From positions 6,882,001-6,946,000 of the forward strand of contig NZ_CP031969.1 of NCBI RefSeq assembly GCF_003443735.1: 64,000 nt of DNA. Reading direction: 5' to 3'. Source of the DNA: Streptomyces sp. CC0208 (GTDB lineage Bacteria; Actinomycetota; Actinomycetes; Streptomycetales; Streptomycetaceae). Within the stretch, counting starts at the first letter, position 1. Each line of letters begins with the position of its first letter. A program made the position numbers and the translations under genes. The notes below the pieces were generated by a model. That model worked only from the letters and a program-made list of their open reading frames with translations. It searched no databases and was not told where the DNA came from. Positions 16,269 through 24,538 of the stretch are shown here, one piece after another.

Positions 16269-17444
16269 GTGCGCACTGTCAAAGCGACGGCCGCCGCCGT
16301 CACCGCAGCCCTCACCGCCGCCGCGGCCGGCATCGTCGCCGGCCGGATCGCCAGCGACGCCGGACTGAAGGCGCCCCCGGGCCGCCCGCTGCCCGGCGAA
16401 CCCCGCCTCACCGTCCACTCGACCGCGGCCGGCCGCATCGCCCTCACCCGCGACCTCGCCTCCCTCCGCCCCGGCACCTACGGCCTGGCCGCGGACGCCA
16501 CCCACGCAGTCGTCGGCGACGTCCTCACCGCGGAACCGCACTCCGCCGACACCGTCGTCCGCCGCCTGGAGCGCGTCACCCACGGCACCCTGGCCCCCGG
16601 CGACAAGGTCTGGCTCACCCCGAACGTCCACGTCGGCGACCCGAGGTCGGCCCTCGGCCTCGACCACACCGACGTCGGCATCCCGGGCGAACTCGGCGTC
16701 CTGCCCGCGTGGTTCGTCCCTGGCACGAGGGACACCTGGGTCATCGCGGTCCACGGCCTCGGCACGACCCGCGAACACACCCTGAACGTCATGGAGTTCC
16801 TGCACCGCCACCGCTTCCCGGTCCTCGCCCCCGCCCTCCGCGGCGACGCCGGTGCCTCCCGCCCGCCGGACGGCTTGAACCACTTCGGCGAGACCGAGTG
16901 GCGCGACCTGGACGCGGCCATGCGCTACGCCCTCGGCAACGGCGCCCGCCAACTCGTGCTGTACGGCTGGTCCACCGGCGCCACCATGGCCTTGCGCGCC
17001 GCCGCCCACTCGGGCCTGCGCGACCGCGTCGGGGGACTCGTCCTGGACTCCCCGGTCCTCAGCTGGGAGCTGACCCTGCGCGCCCTCGCCGCGGCCCGCC
17101 ACACCCCCGGCGTCCTGCTCCCGCTCGCGGTGCGTGCGGCGCAGGGCCGCACGGGCCTGCCCAGCGACCACTACGGCCTGTACGCCGACCGCACCGTCCC
17201 CTACGACGACCACGAGGACCGGACCGACGACACGGGCCCCGACCGGCCCCCGCCGCCGACCCTGATCCTGCACGGCCCGGACGACACGATCGCCCCCTGG
17301 GACCTCTCCCGCCGTCTCGCCGGCGCCCACCCCGACCGGATCGCCCTCCACACGGTCCGCCGGGCTCCCCACGCGGCCATGTGGAACGCCGACCCGAGCG
17401 CCTACGAAGAGGCACTGCGCCGTTTCCTCACGCCCCTGATGTGA
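16269..17444 (+). CDS. Alpha/beta hydrolase, membrane-anchored or secreted
   Basis: A 391-residue serine hydrolase. The N-terminus (GTG start) is a hydrophobic Ala-rich segment (AVTAALTAAAAGIVAG, about 10-25) that looks like a signal anchor. The fold has the oxyanion region VIAVHGLGTTREHTL, the nucleophile elbow LYGWSTGATMALRAA, a possible acid in HGPDDTIAPW and the catalytic His in APHAAMWN. The pattern matches bacterial acylhydrolases and peptidases acting at the cell surface. No substrate can be assigned. It follows the repeat-filled gap and is transcribed alone. Confidence 0.82.
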   Translation: MRTVKATAAAVTAALTAAAAGIVAGRIASDAGLKAPPGRPLPGEPRLTVHSTAAGRIALTRDLASLRPGTYGLAADATHAVVGDVLTAEPHSADTVVRRLERVTHGTLAPGDKVWLTPNVHVGDPRSALGLDHTDVGIPGELGVLPAWFVPGTRDTWVIAVHGLGTTREHTLNVMEFLHRHRFPVLAPALRGDAGASRPPDGLNHFGETEWRDLDAAMRYALGNGARQLVLYGWSTGATMALRAAAHSGLRDRVGGLVLDSPVLSWELTLRALAAARHTPGVLLPLAVRAAQGRTGLPSDHYGLYADRTVPYDDHEDRTDDTGPDRPPPPTLILHGPDDTIAPWDLSRRLAGAHPDRIALHTVRRAPHAAMWNADPSAYEEALRRFLTPLM

Positions 17445-17601
17445 CCGCGGGGCGCCCCGGTCCCACAGGTTCCGTTTAAGCCCGTACTAGTGGCCTGATC
17501 TCGGCGTATGCCCGTTCGCGCGGCCCCGGTGCCGGACCTGCCCGGTGCCCGCGCCGGCATTCCGTTTGGGTTTTCGGACCGTCAACCGGAAGACTGCACC
17601 C

Positions 17602-18999
17602 GTGACGTCCCGTATCCCGCGCGACTCCAGGCTTCGACTCGTCCGCCCGCGACCCCTGGCCGCCGCCCCCTCAGCTGTGAACCAACGGCGCTCACGCCGC
17701 CCCGCGCCCCGCCCCCCGGAGGGCACACCGGCCCCCGCGGAACTGGCCAGAATGGCGCGCAGGGGTCTTGCCGACGCGGCCCGCGTCGCGCACTGGGCGG
17801 ACGGCGCCCTGGGCCCCGGCAGGGACGGCACGGGCTCCGACGGCAACGGCACCCTCTCCGACGAGACAGCCGCCCGCGCGGCCGAGGATCTCGGCCTGAC
17901 CGCGGCTCAGGTCCGCGCGGACTGGGACACCGCCCGCCTCGCCGGCCTCGTCGAGGTGCATGGCGACAGCGCCCGCCCGGGCTGGCGGCTGCGCGCCTGG
18001 GACCGCGACGACAGTGCCGTACTGCGCGGCTGGGTCGCCCTCTTCGACGCCTGGTCGCTCGCCGTCCCGGAACCCGCCGAGCGCGAGCCCGCCGCCGTCG
18101 CCGAGGTCGTGTCGGCCATGCCCCAGGTGCTCTCCTTCCTCCAGCTGTCGGCCGGCCCGGTCCCCGTCGAGCAGCTCCTGGACCTCCTGGAGCAGCGCGT
18201 CACCGAACTGCGCACCGAACGCTGCGAGATCCCCTACGGCCCGCAGCCGGAGCCCGTGGCGGAGCCCGAGGCGGCCGACGCCCCCCTGGCCCCCCTCCTC
18301 GACTGGGCCCTGCGCGCCCTCGCCTGCGTCGGCGCCCTGACCTACGGCGACGGCCAGGCCACCCTGACCCCGCTCGGCAGCTGGGCGGTGTGGGTCAAGC
18401 TGGAGCAGATCTGCGTCGCCGCGCAGAGCCCGGCCGGCAACATCGAGGTCGCCGCCGAGGAGATGCTGCGCGGCTGCGCCCAGCTGCGCCCCAACGCGGC
18501 CCGCGCCGAGTACCGCGCCTGGCTCGCCGCCCGCCCCGTGGGCAGCGCGGTCACCGAGCTGCTCGGGGCGGCCCGCGGCGACGACGCCCTGCTGCGCGGC
18601 CTCGCCTTCGAGGCGCTGCGGGTGGTCGGCGCCCCTGCCGAGCCCGACGTCCGCTCGGTGGCGGACGAGCCCACCCTGCGGCCGTACGCCCTGCTCTGGC
18701 TGGCCGAGCACGACGGGATCGACCCGGAGGACGCCCACGAGGTCCTCACCCGGGAAGAGGCCACCTGGCTGTGGGTCGACACGGCTGCCGCCGTCGCGGA
18801 CCATGGCGAGGCCCCCATGCTGGTGCGGCACCTGGAGTCCGCCCTCCAGCCGACCGTCCCCCAACTGCTCGACGAGGTACGGGCCGTCGGCCACCCACGC
18901 ACCGTGCAGGTCCTGGTCGCCCTCGCCGCCGCCCACCCCGACCCGGCCCTCGCCAAGGCCGTCCGCCGCGCCGCCTTCCAGGTGCACACCGGAGGGTGA
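17602..18999 (+). CDS. Conserved hypothetical actinobacterial protein, helical-repeat type
   Basis: I do not recognise a characterised family. The 465-residue product begins with a basic, Pro-rich 50-residue segment (RRSRRPAPRPPEG). It is followed by an all-helical, Leu/Ala-rich body with Glu-rich helices, no membrane segment and no catalytic motif. The segment SDETAARAAEDLGLTAAQVRADWDTA reads like a winged-helix or helical bundle, and the C-terminal part (ALLWLAEHDGI, VQVLVALAAAHPDPALAKAV) like HEAT-type repeats. GTG at 17602 with GGAAG upstream is chosen; the frame is open further to 17545. It converges on the VOC gene with one base between. A regulatory or scaffold role is possible. Confidence 0.7.
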   Translation: MTSRIPRDSRLRLVRPRPLAAAPSAVNQRRSRRPAPRPPEGTPAPAELARMARRGLADAARVAHWADGALGPGRDGTGSDGNGTLSDETAARAAEDLGLTAAQVRADWDTARLAGLVEVHGDSARPGWRLRAWDRDDSAVLRGWVALFDAWSLAVPEPAEREPAAVAEVVSAMPQVLSFLQLSAGPVPVEQLLDLLEQRVTELRTERCEIPYGPQPEPVAEPEAADAPLAPLLDWALRALACVGALTYGDGQATLTPLGSWAVWVKLEQICVAAQSPAGNIEVAAEEMLRGCAQLRPNAARAEYRAWLAARPVGSAVTELLGAARGDDALLRGLAFEALRVVGAPAEPDVRSVADEPTLRPYALLWLAEHDGIDPEDAHEVLTREEATWLWVDTAAAVADHGEAPMLVRHLESALQPTVPQLLDEVRAVGHPRTVQVLVALAAAHPDPALAKAVRRAAFQVHTGG

Positions 19000-19000
19000 G

Positions 19001-19414
19001 TCAGGCGCGGATCTCCGGCGCGTAGGTACCGAAGCTCCACACATTGCCCTCGGCGTCCCGGGCCATGTAGTCCCGGGAGCCGTAGTCCTGGTCCGTCGGG
19101 GGCATCAGGATCTCCGCGCCGTGCGCCACGGCGCGGCGGTGGTGCGCGTCGACGTCGTCCACCACGACGTACACCCCGGCCGGGCCCGCGTCCTTCATCA
19201 CCTTGTCGTAGGCGCTGCCGGTGCCCTTGGAACCGAGCATCACCGCGCCGTTGCCCTGGACCAGCTCGGCGTGGCTCACCAGGCCGTCCTCGCCCTCGTA
19301 CACCGCGAGTTCGGTGAAGCCGAAGGCCTCCGTCAGCTGTTTGATCGCCGCCGTCGCGTCCGCGTACAGCAGTGCCGGGTAGATGCTCGGACGCCCACCG
19401 CTCGTGCCTGCCAT
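19001..19414 (-). CDS. VOC (glyoxalase/bleomycin-resistance fold) family protein
   Basis: A 137-residue single-domain protein of the vicinal oxygen chelate superfamily. It starts IYPALLYADATAAIKQLTEAFGF, the usual first beta-alpha unit, and ends with RDYMARDAEGNVWSFGTY, which carries the metal-ligand region of many members. It resembles the PhnB-like or glyoxalase I-like group. The presence of HAEL and DAEGN suggests metal binding. Actual chemistry is unknown; members include resistance proteins, dioxygenases and epimerases. A GTG three codons upstream is an alternative start. Confidence 0.82.
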   Translation of the reverse strand: MAGTSGGRPSIYPALLYADATAAIKQLTEAFGFTELAVYEGEDGLVSHAELVQGNGAVMLGSKGTGSAYDKVMKDAGPAGVYVVVDDVDAHHRRAVAHGAEILMPPTDQDYGSRDYMARDAEGNVWSFGTYAPEIRA

Positions 19415-19508
19415 GCCGATCACTCCCTTGTGACCAGAAGTCGCGGATCCCCTCTGGCGTCCAGTCTCGCAGCGACCACCGACAACGGCCTCTCCACCGG
19501 CGCGACCC

Positions 19509-20399
19509 TCACCTGAAGGTGTCGCACCGCGTCATGTCGCCGGACTCGTAGCCCTGCCGGAACCAGGTCTGACGCTGCTGCGCCGACCCGTGCGTCCACG
19601 ACTCCGGTGTCACCCGTCCCTGGAAGCGCTCCTGGATCCGGTCGTCGCCCACGGCCGCCGCCGCGTCCAGGCCGTCGGCGATGTCCGCGTCGGTGAGATT
19701 CGTGATGAGCGGCCGGCCCGTCGACTCGTCCTTCGTCGTGGTCGCGTGCCGTGCCCACACCCCGGCGTAGCAGTCCGCCTGGAGCTCCACCTTCACCGCG
19801 TTGCTGTCGGCGCCGGTCCGCCCGTCCTGCGACCGGTCCAGTGTGCCCGTCAGGTCCTGCACGTGGTGTCCGTACTCGTGCGCCACCACGTACGCCTGCG
19901 CGAACGGCCCGCCACTGGCCCCGAACTTCGACCGCAGCTCGTCGAAGAACCCGAGATCGAGATAGACCTGGCGGTCGCCCGGGCAGTAGAACGGCCCGAC
20001 CGCCGAGGTCGCGGAGCCGCACGCGGTGCCGACCTGCTCGCTGAAGAAGAACGTGGGGGAGCGGGTGTACGTGCTGTTGCGCCGCTGGAACTCCTGGTCC
20101 CAGTAGTCCTGCACGCTGTTGACCACCGCCACGATCCGGCAGTCGTCGCGTGTGTTCGCGTCCTGCCCGGTCCGGCAGCTCCGCTCGACCTCGGTGAGTC
20201 CGGAGGCCGTGGGTGCGGGCTGTCCGCCGCCGTCGGTGAGCCCGAGCTGGTCGGGACCCACGCCGAGAAACAGTCCGAGGAGCAGGACGATCAACCCGCC
20301 GATGCCACCGCCGATGGTCGCCTTCCCGCCCGGGACGCGACTGCCGCGCACGTCCTGGACCTCGGAGGTGTCCAACCTGGCGTCGTCGTCGAACTGCAT
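19509..20399 (-). CDS. Neutral zinc metallopeptidase, membrane-anchored
   Basis: A 296-residue protein of the putative neutral zinc metallopeptidase family (YpfJ/KPN_02809 type). The short cytoplasmic start MQFDDDARLDTSEVQD is typical of the family. One membrane anchor follows (IGGLIVLLLGLFLGVG, about 35-50), and then an extracytoplasmic domain with the zinc-binding HEYGHH. A downstream Glu in VELQADCYAGVWA is a likely third ligand. Several Cys residues (RSC, DDC, TAC, FYC) suggest disulphides. ATG at 20399 has a strong GGAGGTG upstream. Substrate and physiological role of the family are not known. Confidence 0.85.
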   Translation of the reverse strand: MQFDDDARLDTSEVQDVRGSRVPGGKATIGGGIGGLIVLLLGLFLGVGPDQLGLTDGGGQPAPTASGLTEVERSCRTGQDANTRDDCRIVAVVNSVQDYWDQEFQRRNSTYTRSPTFFFSEQVGTACGSATSAVGPFYCPGDRQVYLDLGFFDELRSKFGASGGPFAQAYVVAHEYGHHVQDLTGTLDRSQDGRTGADSNAVKVELQADCYAGVWARHATTTKDESTGRPLITNLTDADIADGLDAAAAVGDDRIQERFQGRVTPESWTHGSAQQRQTWFRQGYESGDMTRCDTFR

Positions 20400-20513
20400 G
20401 CGGACACCTCCGGGCGGGAGACGGCGACGGGAACCGACCGGATACCCGGAGGGAGACCAACCGAACACCCGAACCCAGAAAAAGTGCTTGCACGCCCCCG
20501 TTAGACTTGGCCC

Positions 20514-20537
20514 ATGGCCATTCTCCTCGCGCATTAG
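20514..20537 (+). CDS. Seven-codon leader peptide upstream of the ABC-F gene
   Basis: The reading frame MAILLAH ends at TAG. It is 60 bp before the GTG of the ABC-F gene. TAGACT lies at 20502-20507, exactly six bases before the ATG, the spacing expected when transcription begins on the A of the start codon, so translation would be leaderless. Short leaders controlling downstream genes by ribosome stalling are known for several ABC-F resistance genes. No convincing -35 element is present, and the function is inference. Confidence 0.5.
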   Translation: MAILLAH

Positions 20538-20597
20538 ACGGCGGGAACGTCCTCAGCCGCCCACCCGTCAATCCCGAATCCGCCCTGGAGTCTGTCC

Positions 20598-22196
20598 GTG
20601 ATCTCCGCCTCCGGTATCGAGCTGCGCGCCGGCGCCCGAGTCCTCATCGAGTCCGCCACCTTCCGAGTCGCCAAGGGCGACCGCATCGGCCTGGTCGGCC
20701 GCAACGGCGCGGGGAAGACCACGCTCACCAAGTGCCTGGCCGGCGAGGGCATCCCCGCCGCCGGCCAGATCACCCGCTCCGGCGAGGTCGGCTACCTCCC
20801 CCAGGACCCCCGCACCGGTGACCTCGACGTCCTCGCCCGCGACCGCATCCTCTCCGCGCGCGGCCTGGACGTCCTGCTGAAGAAGATGCGCGACAACGAA
20901 CAGCGCATCGCCAACGGCAAGGGCGCCACCCAGGAGAAGGCACTCAGGCAGTACGAGCGCCAGGAGACGGAGTTCCTCACCAAGGGCGGGTACGCCGCCG
21001 AGGCCGAGGCCGCCACCATCGCCGCCGCGCTGAACCTCCCCGACCGGGTCCTCGGCCAGCCCCTGCACACCCTCTCCGGTGGTCAGCGCCGCCGTATCGA
21101 ACTGGCCCGGATCCTCTTCTCCGACGCCGACACCCTGCTCCTCGACGAGCCGACCAACCACCTCGACGCCGACTCGATCATCTGGCTGCGCGACTACCTC
21201 AAGACCTACCGCGGCGGCTTCATCGTGATCTCCCACGACGTCGACCTGGTCGAGACGGTCGTCAACAAGGTGTTCTACCTGGACGCCAACCGCGCCCAGA
21301 TCGACGTCTACAACATGGGCTGGAAGCTCTACCAGCAGCAGCGCGAGGCCGACGAGAAGCGCCGCAAGCGCGAGCGGCAGAACGCCGAGAAGAAGGCCGC
21401 CGCGCTGCACTCGCAGGCCGACAAGATGCGCGCCAAGGCCACCAAGACGGTCGCCGCGCAGAACATGGCCAAGCGCGCCGACCGGCTGCTCGCCGGACTC
21501 GACGCGGTGCGCCAGCAGGACAAGGTCGCCAAGCTGCGCTTCCCCGAGCCCGCGCCCTGCGGCAAGACCCCGCTGATGGCGGAGGGCCTGTCGAAGTCGT
21601 ACGGCTCACTGGAGATCTTCACCGACGTCGACCTGGCGATCGACAAGGGCTCCCGCGTGGTCATCCTGGGCCTCAACGGCGCGGGCAAGACCACCCTGCT
21701 GCGCCTGCTCGCCGGGACCGAGCAGCCGGACACCGGCGCGGTCGTGCCCGGCCACGGCCTCAAGCTCGGCTACTACGCCCAGGAGCACGAGACCCTGGAC
21801 CCGGAGCGCACGGTCCTGGAGAACATGCGCTCGGCGGCCCCCGACCTCGACCTCGTCGAGGTGCGCAAGACGCTCGGCTCGTTCCTGTTCTCCGGCGACG
21901 ACGTCGACAAGCCGGCCGGAGTCCTCTCCGGCGGCGAGAAGACCCGTCTCGCGCTCGCCACCCTGGTCGTCTCCTCGGCGAACGTCCTGCTCCTCGACGA
22001 GCCCACCAACAACCTCGACCCGGCCAGCCGTGAGGAGATCCTCGGCGCGCTGCGCACCTACAAGGGCGCGGTCGTCCTGGTCACCCACGACGAGGGCGCG
22101 GTGGAGGCGCTCCAGCCGGAGCGGATCATCCTGCTGCCGGACGGCGTCGAGGACCTGTGGGGCGCGGACTACGCGGACCTCGTCGCCCTCGCCTGA
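20598..22196 (+). CDS. ABC-F family ribosome-associated ATPase
   Basis: A 532-residue soluble protein with two ABC ATPase domains and no membrane domain. Walker A motifs are GRNGAGKT (34-41) and GLNGAGKT in the second half. Signatures are LSGGQRRR and LSGGEKTR; Walker B boxes LLLDEPTNH and LLLDEPTNN are typical of the ABC-F class. A Lys/Arg/Glu-rich helical linker of about 80 residues joins the domains and would reach the ribosomal E and P sites. Members act either as translation factors (EttA-like) or in antibiotic resistance. GTG start, with a short leader ORF upstream and a strong terminator downstream. Choosing between the two roles is not possible from sequence alone. Confidence 0.9.
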   Translation: MISASGIELRAGARVLIESATFRVAKGDRIGLVGRNGAGKTTLTKCLAGEGIPAAGQITRSGEVGYLPQDPRTGDLDVLARDRILSARGLDVLLKKMRDNEQRIANGKGATQEKALRQYERQETEFLTKGGYAAEAEAATIAAALNLPDRVLGQPLHTLSGGQRRRIELARILFSDADTLLLDEPTNHLDADSIIWLRDYLKTYRGGFIVISHDVDLVETVVNKVFYLDANRAQIDVYNMGWKLYQQQREADEKRRKRERQNAEKKAAALHSQADKMRAKATKTVAAQNMAKRADRLLAGLDAVRQQDKVAKLRFPEPAPCGKTPLMAEGLSKSYGSLEIFTDVDLAIDKGSRVVILGLNGAGKTTLLRLLAGTEQPDTGAVVPGHGLKLGYYAQEHETLDPERTVLENMRSAAPDLDLVEVRKTLGSFLFSGDDVDKPAGVLSGGEKTRLALATLVVSSANVLLLDEPTNNLDPASREEILGALRTYKGAVVLVTHDEGAVEALQPERIILLPDGVEDLWGADYADLVALA

Positions 22197-22211
22197 CCGT
22201 CGGTGCCGCTT

Positions 22212-22279
22212 GATCGAGTGCGTGATCAACGGCGTATGGATCATTCGGCCCACCGGTGATCCATCATCTGTGTGAGATC
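22212..22279. promoter_or_regulatory. Cluster of five GATC sites upstream of gbn
   Basis: GATC occurs at 22212, 22224, 22239, 22258 and 22276. One pair forms the inverted repeat GGATCA (22238-22243) and TGATCC (22257-22262). A sixth site, TGATCA, lies at 22505-22510, 40 bp before the gbn start. Chance would give about one GATC per 256 bases. The neighbouring gene encodes the GATC-binding protein Gbn, so autoregulation or a binding nucleus is plausible. Confidence 0.55.
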
Positions 22280-22312
22280 TCCTCGTACCGAGGTGTGTCC
22301 TACATCGATTTC

Positions 22313-22347
22313 ACGGCCGAGTCCTTTATCGACAAGGGCTCGGCCGT
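22313..22347 (+). terminator. Intrinsic terminator after the ABC-F gene
   Basis: ACGGCCGAGTCCTT (22313-22326) pairs with AAGGGCTCGGCCGT (22334-22347) with a single G-T pair, around the loop TATCGAC. It lies 117 bp past the ABC-F stop and ahead of the gbn leader. Confidence 0.8.
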
Positions 22348-22548
22348 CGTGCGTCTCTGACCTGGCCTTTCACAAAGGAACCCGTTCGGCGGTACGAACG
22401 CGCCCGGGTGGAATCCCGGATTCCGTATGTGGGGACCCGCTCCTGTCGTCAAAACCATGTCTCACGGACCTTGCCGAATGGGTGGCCATGAACGCCCCGA
22501 GGGGTGATCATGAGAGGACCAGAGCGCACTTCCCATGAGGAGGACCGG
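22348..22548 (+). other. Upstream region of gbn with two palindromes
   Basis: No gene is seen here. Two short exact inverted repeats occur: GTTCG-GCGGTA-CGAAC (22384-22399) and GGAATC-CCG-GATTCC (22410-22424). They may be operators or RNA hairpins in the gbn leader. The strong ribosome-binding site GAGGAGGA lies directly before the gbn GTG. Confidence 0.5.
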
Positions 22549-22770
22549 GTGGCCGAGACTCTGAAGAAGGGCAGCCGGGTAACCGGCGCCGCGCGCGACA
22601 AGCTCGCGGCAGACCTGAAGAAGAAGTACGACTCCGGTGCGAGCATTCGGGCGCTGGCCGAGGAAACCGGCCGCTCGTATGGCTTCGTGCACCGGATGCT
22701 CAGCGAATCGGGCGTCACGCTTCGTGGGCGTGGCGGAGCGACGCGGGGCAAGAAGGCCGCATCGTCCTGA
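22549..22770 (+). CDS. gbn: Small nucleoid-associated helix-turn-helix protein Gbn
   Basis: A 73-residue basic DNA-binding protein. The central segment KLAADLKKKYDSGASIRALAEETGRSYGFVHRMLSESG is a helix-turn-helix of the type seen in the Lsr2 C-terminal domain. The tail RGRGGATRGKKAASS resembles an AT-hook-like basic arm. It matches, from memory, the Streptomyces coelicolor nucleoid protein Gbn (SCO1839), reported to prefer GATC-containing DNA and to affect sporulation. GTG at 22549 follows GAGGAGGA at ideal spacing; upstream ATG codons lack this. It is monocistronic, with a terminator on each side. Five GATC sites cluster 270 bp upstream. Confidence 0.88.
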   Translation: MAETLKKGSRVTGAARDKLAADLKKKYDSGASIRALAEETGRSYGFVHRMLSESGVTLRGRGGATRGKKAASS

Positions 22771-22799
22771 ACCGGGCGGCCCATCGGCTTCGATGGTGG

Positions 22800-22831
22800 C
22801 CACCCGGTCGGTCGACTGACTGACCGGGTGG
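22800..22831 (+). terminator. Intrinsic terminator after gbn
   Basis: CCACCCGGTC (22800-22809) and GACCGGGTGG (22822-22831) form a perfect 10-bp stem, 30 bp after the gbn stop and before the crotonase gene. Confidence 0.8.
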
Positions 22832-22900
22832 TTACTGTGCAGTCACTTAGCTGTGCCGTCCTGCGGCACGGAGGATGACCGCACTCATCGGAGGCGCCCC

Positions 22901-23713
22901 ATGGCGACGTCCAGCCAGGATGGCCAGGAACTCGTTCCCCTGCTCGACAAGGACGGCGTACGGCTCACCGTCGAGGACACCCTCGCCACGGTGACGCTGA
23001 CCAACCCCGCCAAGCGCAACGCCCAGAGCCCCGCTCTGTGGCGCGCGCTCGCCGAGGCCGGCCGGCTGGTGCCGGGCTCCGTCCGGGTCGTGGTGCTGCG
23101 CGGCGAAGGCAAGTCCTTCTCCGCCGGGCTCGACCGGCAGATGTTCACGCCGGAGGGGATCGAGGGCGAGCCGTCGTTCATCGACCTCGCTCGCAGTGGT
23201 GACGCCGAACTCGACGCCGCCATCGCCCAGTTCCAGGAGGGCTTCACCTGGTGGCGGCGCAGTGACGTCGTGTCCATCGCCGCCGTGCAGGGGCATGCCA
23301 TCGGGGCGGGCTTCCAGCTGGCCCTCGCCTGCGACCTGCGTGTCGTCGCCGACGACGTGCAGTTCGCCATGCGGGAGACCAGCCTGGGCCTGGTTCCCGA
23401 CCTCACCGGCACCCACCCCCTGGTGGGCCTCGTCGGCTACGCCCGGGCGCTGGAGATCTGCGCCACCGGGCGCTTCGTGACGGCCGAGGAGGCGGTGAGC
23501 ACCGGCCTCGCCAACGTCGCCGTCCCCCTGGACCAGCTCGACGCCGCCGTGCACGACCTGGCGGCCGCACTGCTGTCCGCCCCCCGCGACGCGGTCATCG
23601 AGACCAAGGCACTGCTGCGCGGCGCCCAGGACCGCACCTACGACGAGCAGCGCGGCGCCGAGCGCGCGGCCCAGACCCGACGCCTGCGGGACCTCGCCGG
23701 AGTCGGCGAATAG
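22901..23713 (+). CDS. Enoyl-CoA hydratase/isomerase (crotonase) family protein
   Basis: A 270-residue soluble acyl-CoA-binding protein of the crotonase fold. The first oxyanion-hole region is FSAGLD (73-78) and the second GHAIGAGFQLALACD (131-145). The position of the first catalytic Glu of rat enoyl-CoA hydratase (Glu144) is Gln139 here, while the second (Glu164) is kept as Glu159 in MRETSLGLVP. That pattern argues against a standard hydratase and for an isomerase, hydrolase or decarboxylase-type activity. ATG at 22901 has GGAGG six bases upstream. It stands alone; no acyl-CoA dehydrogenase or ligase lies nearby. Confidence 0.83.
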   Translation: MATSSQDGQELVPLLDKDGVRLTVEDTLATVTLTNPAKRNAQSPALWRALAEAGRLVPGSVRVVVLRGEGKSFSAGLDRQMFTPEGIEGEPSFIDLARSGDAELDAAIAQFQEGFTWWRRSDVVSIAAVQGHAIGAGFQLALACDLRVVADDVQFAMRETSLGLVPDLTGTHPLVGLVGYARALEICATGRFVTAEEAVSTGLANVAVPLDQLDAAVHDLAAALLSAPRDAVIETKALLRGAQDRTYDEQRGAERAAQTRRLRDLAGVGE

Positions 23714-23736
23714 GACCTGTCCGGCCGACGGGGACC

Positions 23737-24453
23737 CTAGACCGTCACGGCCGTCACCAGTACGGCCACCGTCGGCCGGTCCGCCAGCACCTCTCCCACG
23801 GCGGCGCGGACCTCCCGGGCCACGTCCAGGGCCCGGCGGTCCGCGCCCGCCGCCAGTTCGACGCGGACATGGCGGAGCGGAAGCGCGCCCTCCCCGGTCT
23901 CCCGGTCCTCGATGTGCACCGGCCGCCCCAGCACCCCGGTCAGCCGGCCCACCCCGGGTACCGCCAGCGCGGCGACGGCCACGAGGGTCTCCTCGCCGGG
24001 TCCCGCCTCCGCGGCACGCGGCGGCTCGGACACCCGTACGGGGGAACGTTCGGCGTCCTCGTCCAGCAGGGCCGTCACCCGCAGGTCCACCTCGGCGAGC
24101 TCCAGCCCCAGCAGCCCGGCCGCCACCCCGGCCAGTGCCGTGCGCAGCCGCTCCGCCGCCACCGGCAGCGGCTCCTCGGGCGTGGCCTCGAACTCCGCCG
24201 TGAGCCGCAGCGGACCGGGCGGCAGCGCGCTCGGAGGCGGCGGTACGGCGGGCTCGGGCGCCTCCTGCGGACGGGCGAGCCCGAGGCGCACCGCCCCCAG
24301 CCGTACGCCCCGAAGATCCTCGGCGGCGGCCCGCAGCACCGCCCGGGCCGCCTCCTCGGAGATCCACGCGCCGTCACGCGGTCCGCCCAGGGGCAGCAGT
24401 CTGCCCAGCCCCAGCTGCCGCCGCACCGTCCGTGCCCACTGCTCCGCCGTCAT
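23737..24453 (-). CDS. Hypothetical protein linked to the Asp23 cluster
   Basis: A 238-residue protein of unknown function, divergent from the Asp23 gene. The start MTAEQWARTVRRQLGLGRLLPLGG and the phrase GAWISEEAARAVLR are distinctive. The middle is Pro-rich (PEPAVPPPPSALPPGP), and the C-terminal half repeats an alpha/beta pattern of about 60 residues that resembles the Asp23 fold (LDVAREVRAAVGEVLADRPTVAVLVTAV). No signal or membrane segment is present. From memory, similar Streptomyces proteins carry the uninformative database label nucleopolyhedrovirus P10 family. Position suggests a soluble partner of the envelope cluster. Confidence 0.7.
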   Translation of the reverse strand: MTAEQWARTVRRQLGLGRLLPLGGPRDGAWISEEAARAVLRAAAEDLRGVRLGAVRLGLARPQEAPEPAVPPPPSALPPGPLRLTAEFEATPEEPLPVAAERLRTALAGVAAGLLGLELAEVDLRVTALLDEDAERSPVRVSEPPRAAEAGPGEETLVAVAALAVPGVGRLTGVLGRPVHIEDRETGEGALPLRHVRVELAAGADRRALDVAREVRAAVGEVLADRPTVAVLVTAVTV

Positions 24454-24538
24454 TCCTCCAGCCTGCCGCATCTCCGGCGCGCGATCGCGCAACCGCGCTT
24501 ACGGTGGTCGAAGGAGGACGAGCGAAAGGGGTGACGCG

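Noticed and set aside
20484..20507. TTGCAC as -35 element for the ABC-F leader promoter
   Set aside because: It is only eight bases from the TAGACT -10 element, far too close for a working sigma-70 type promoter.
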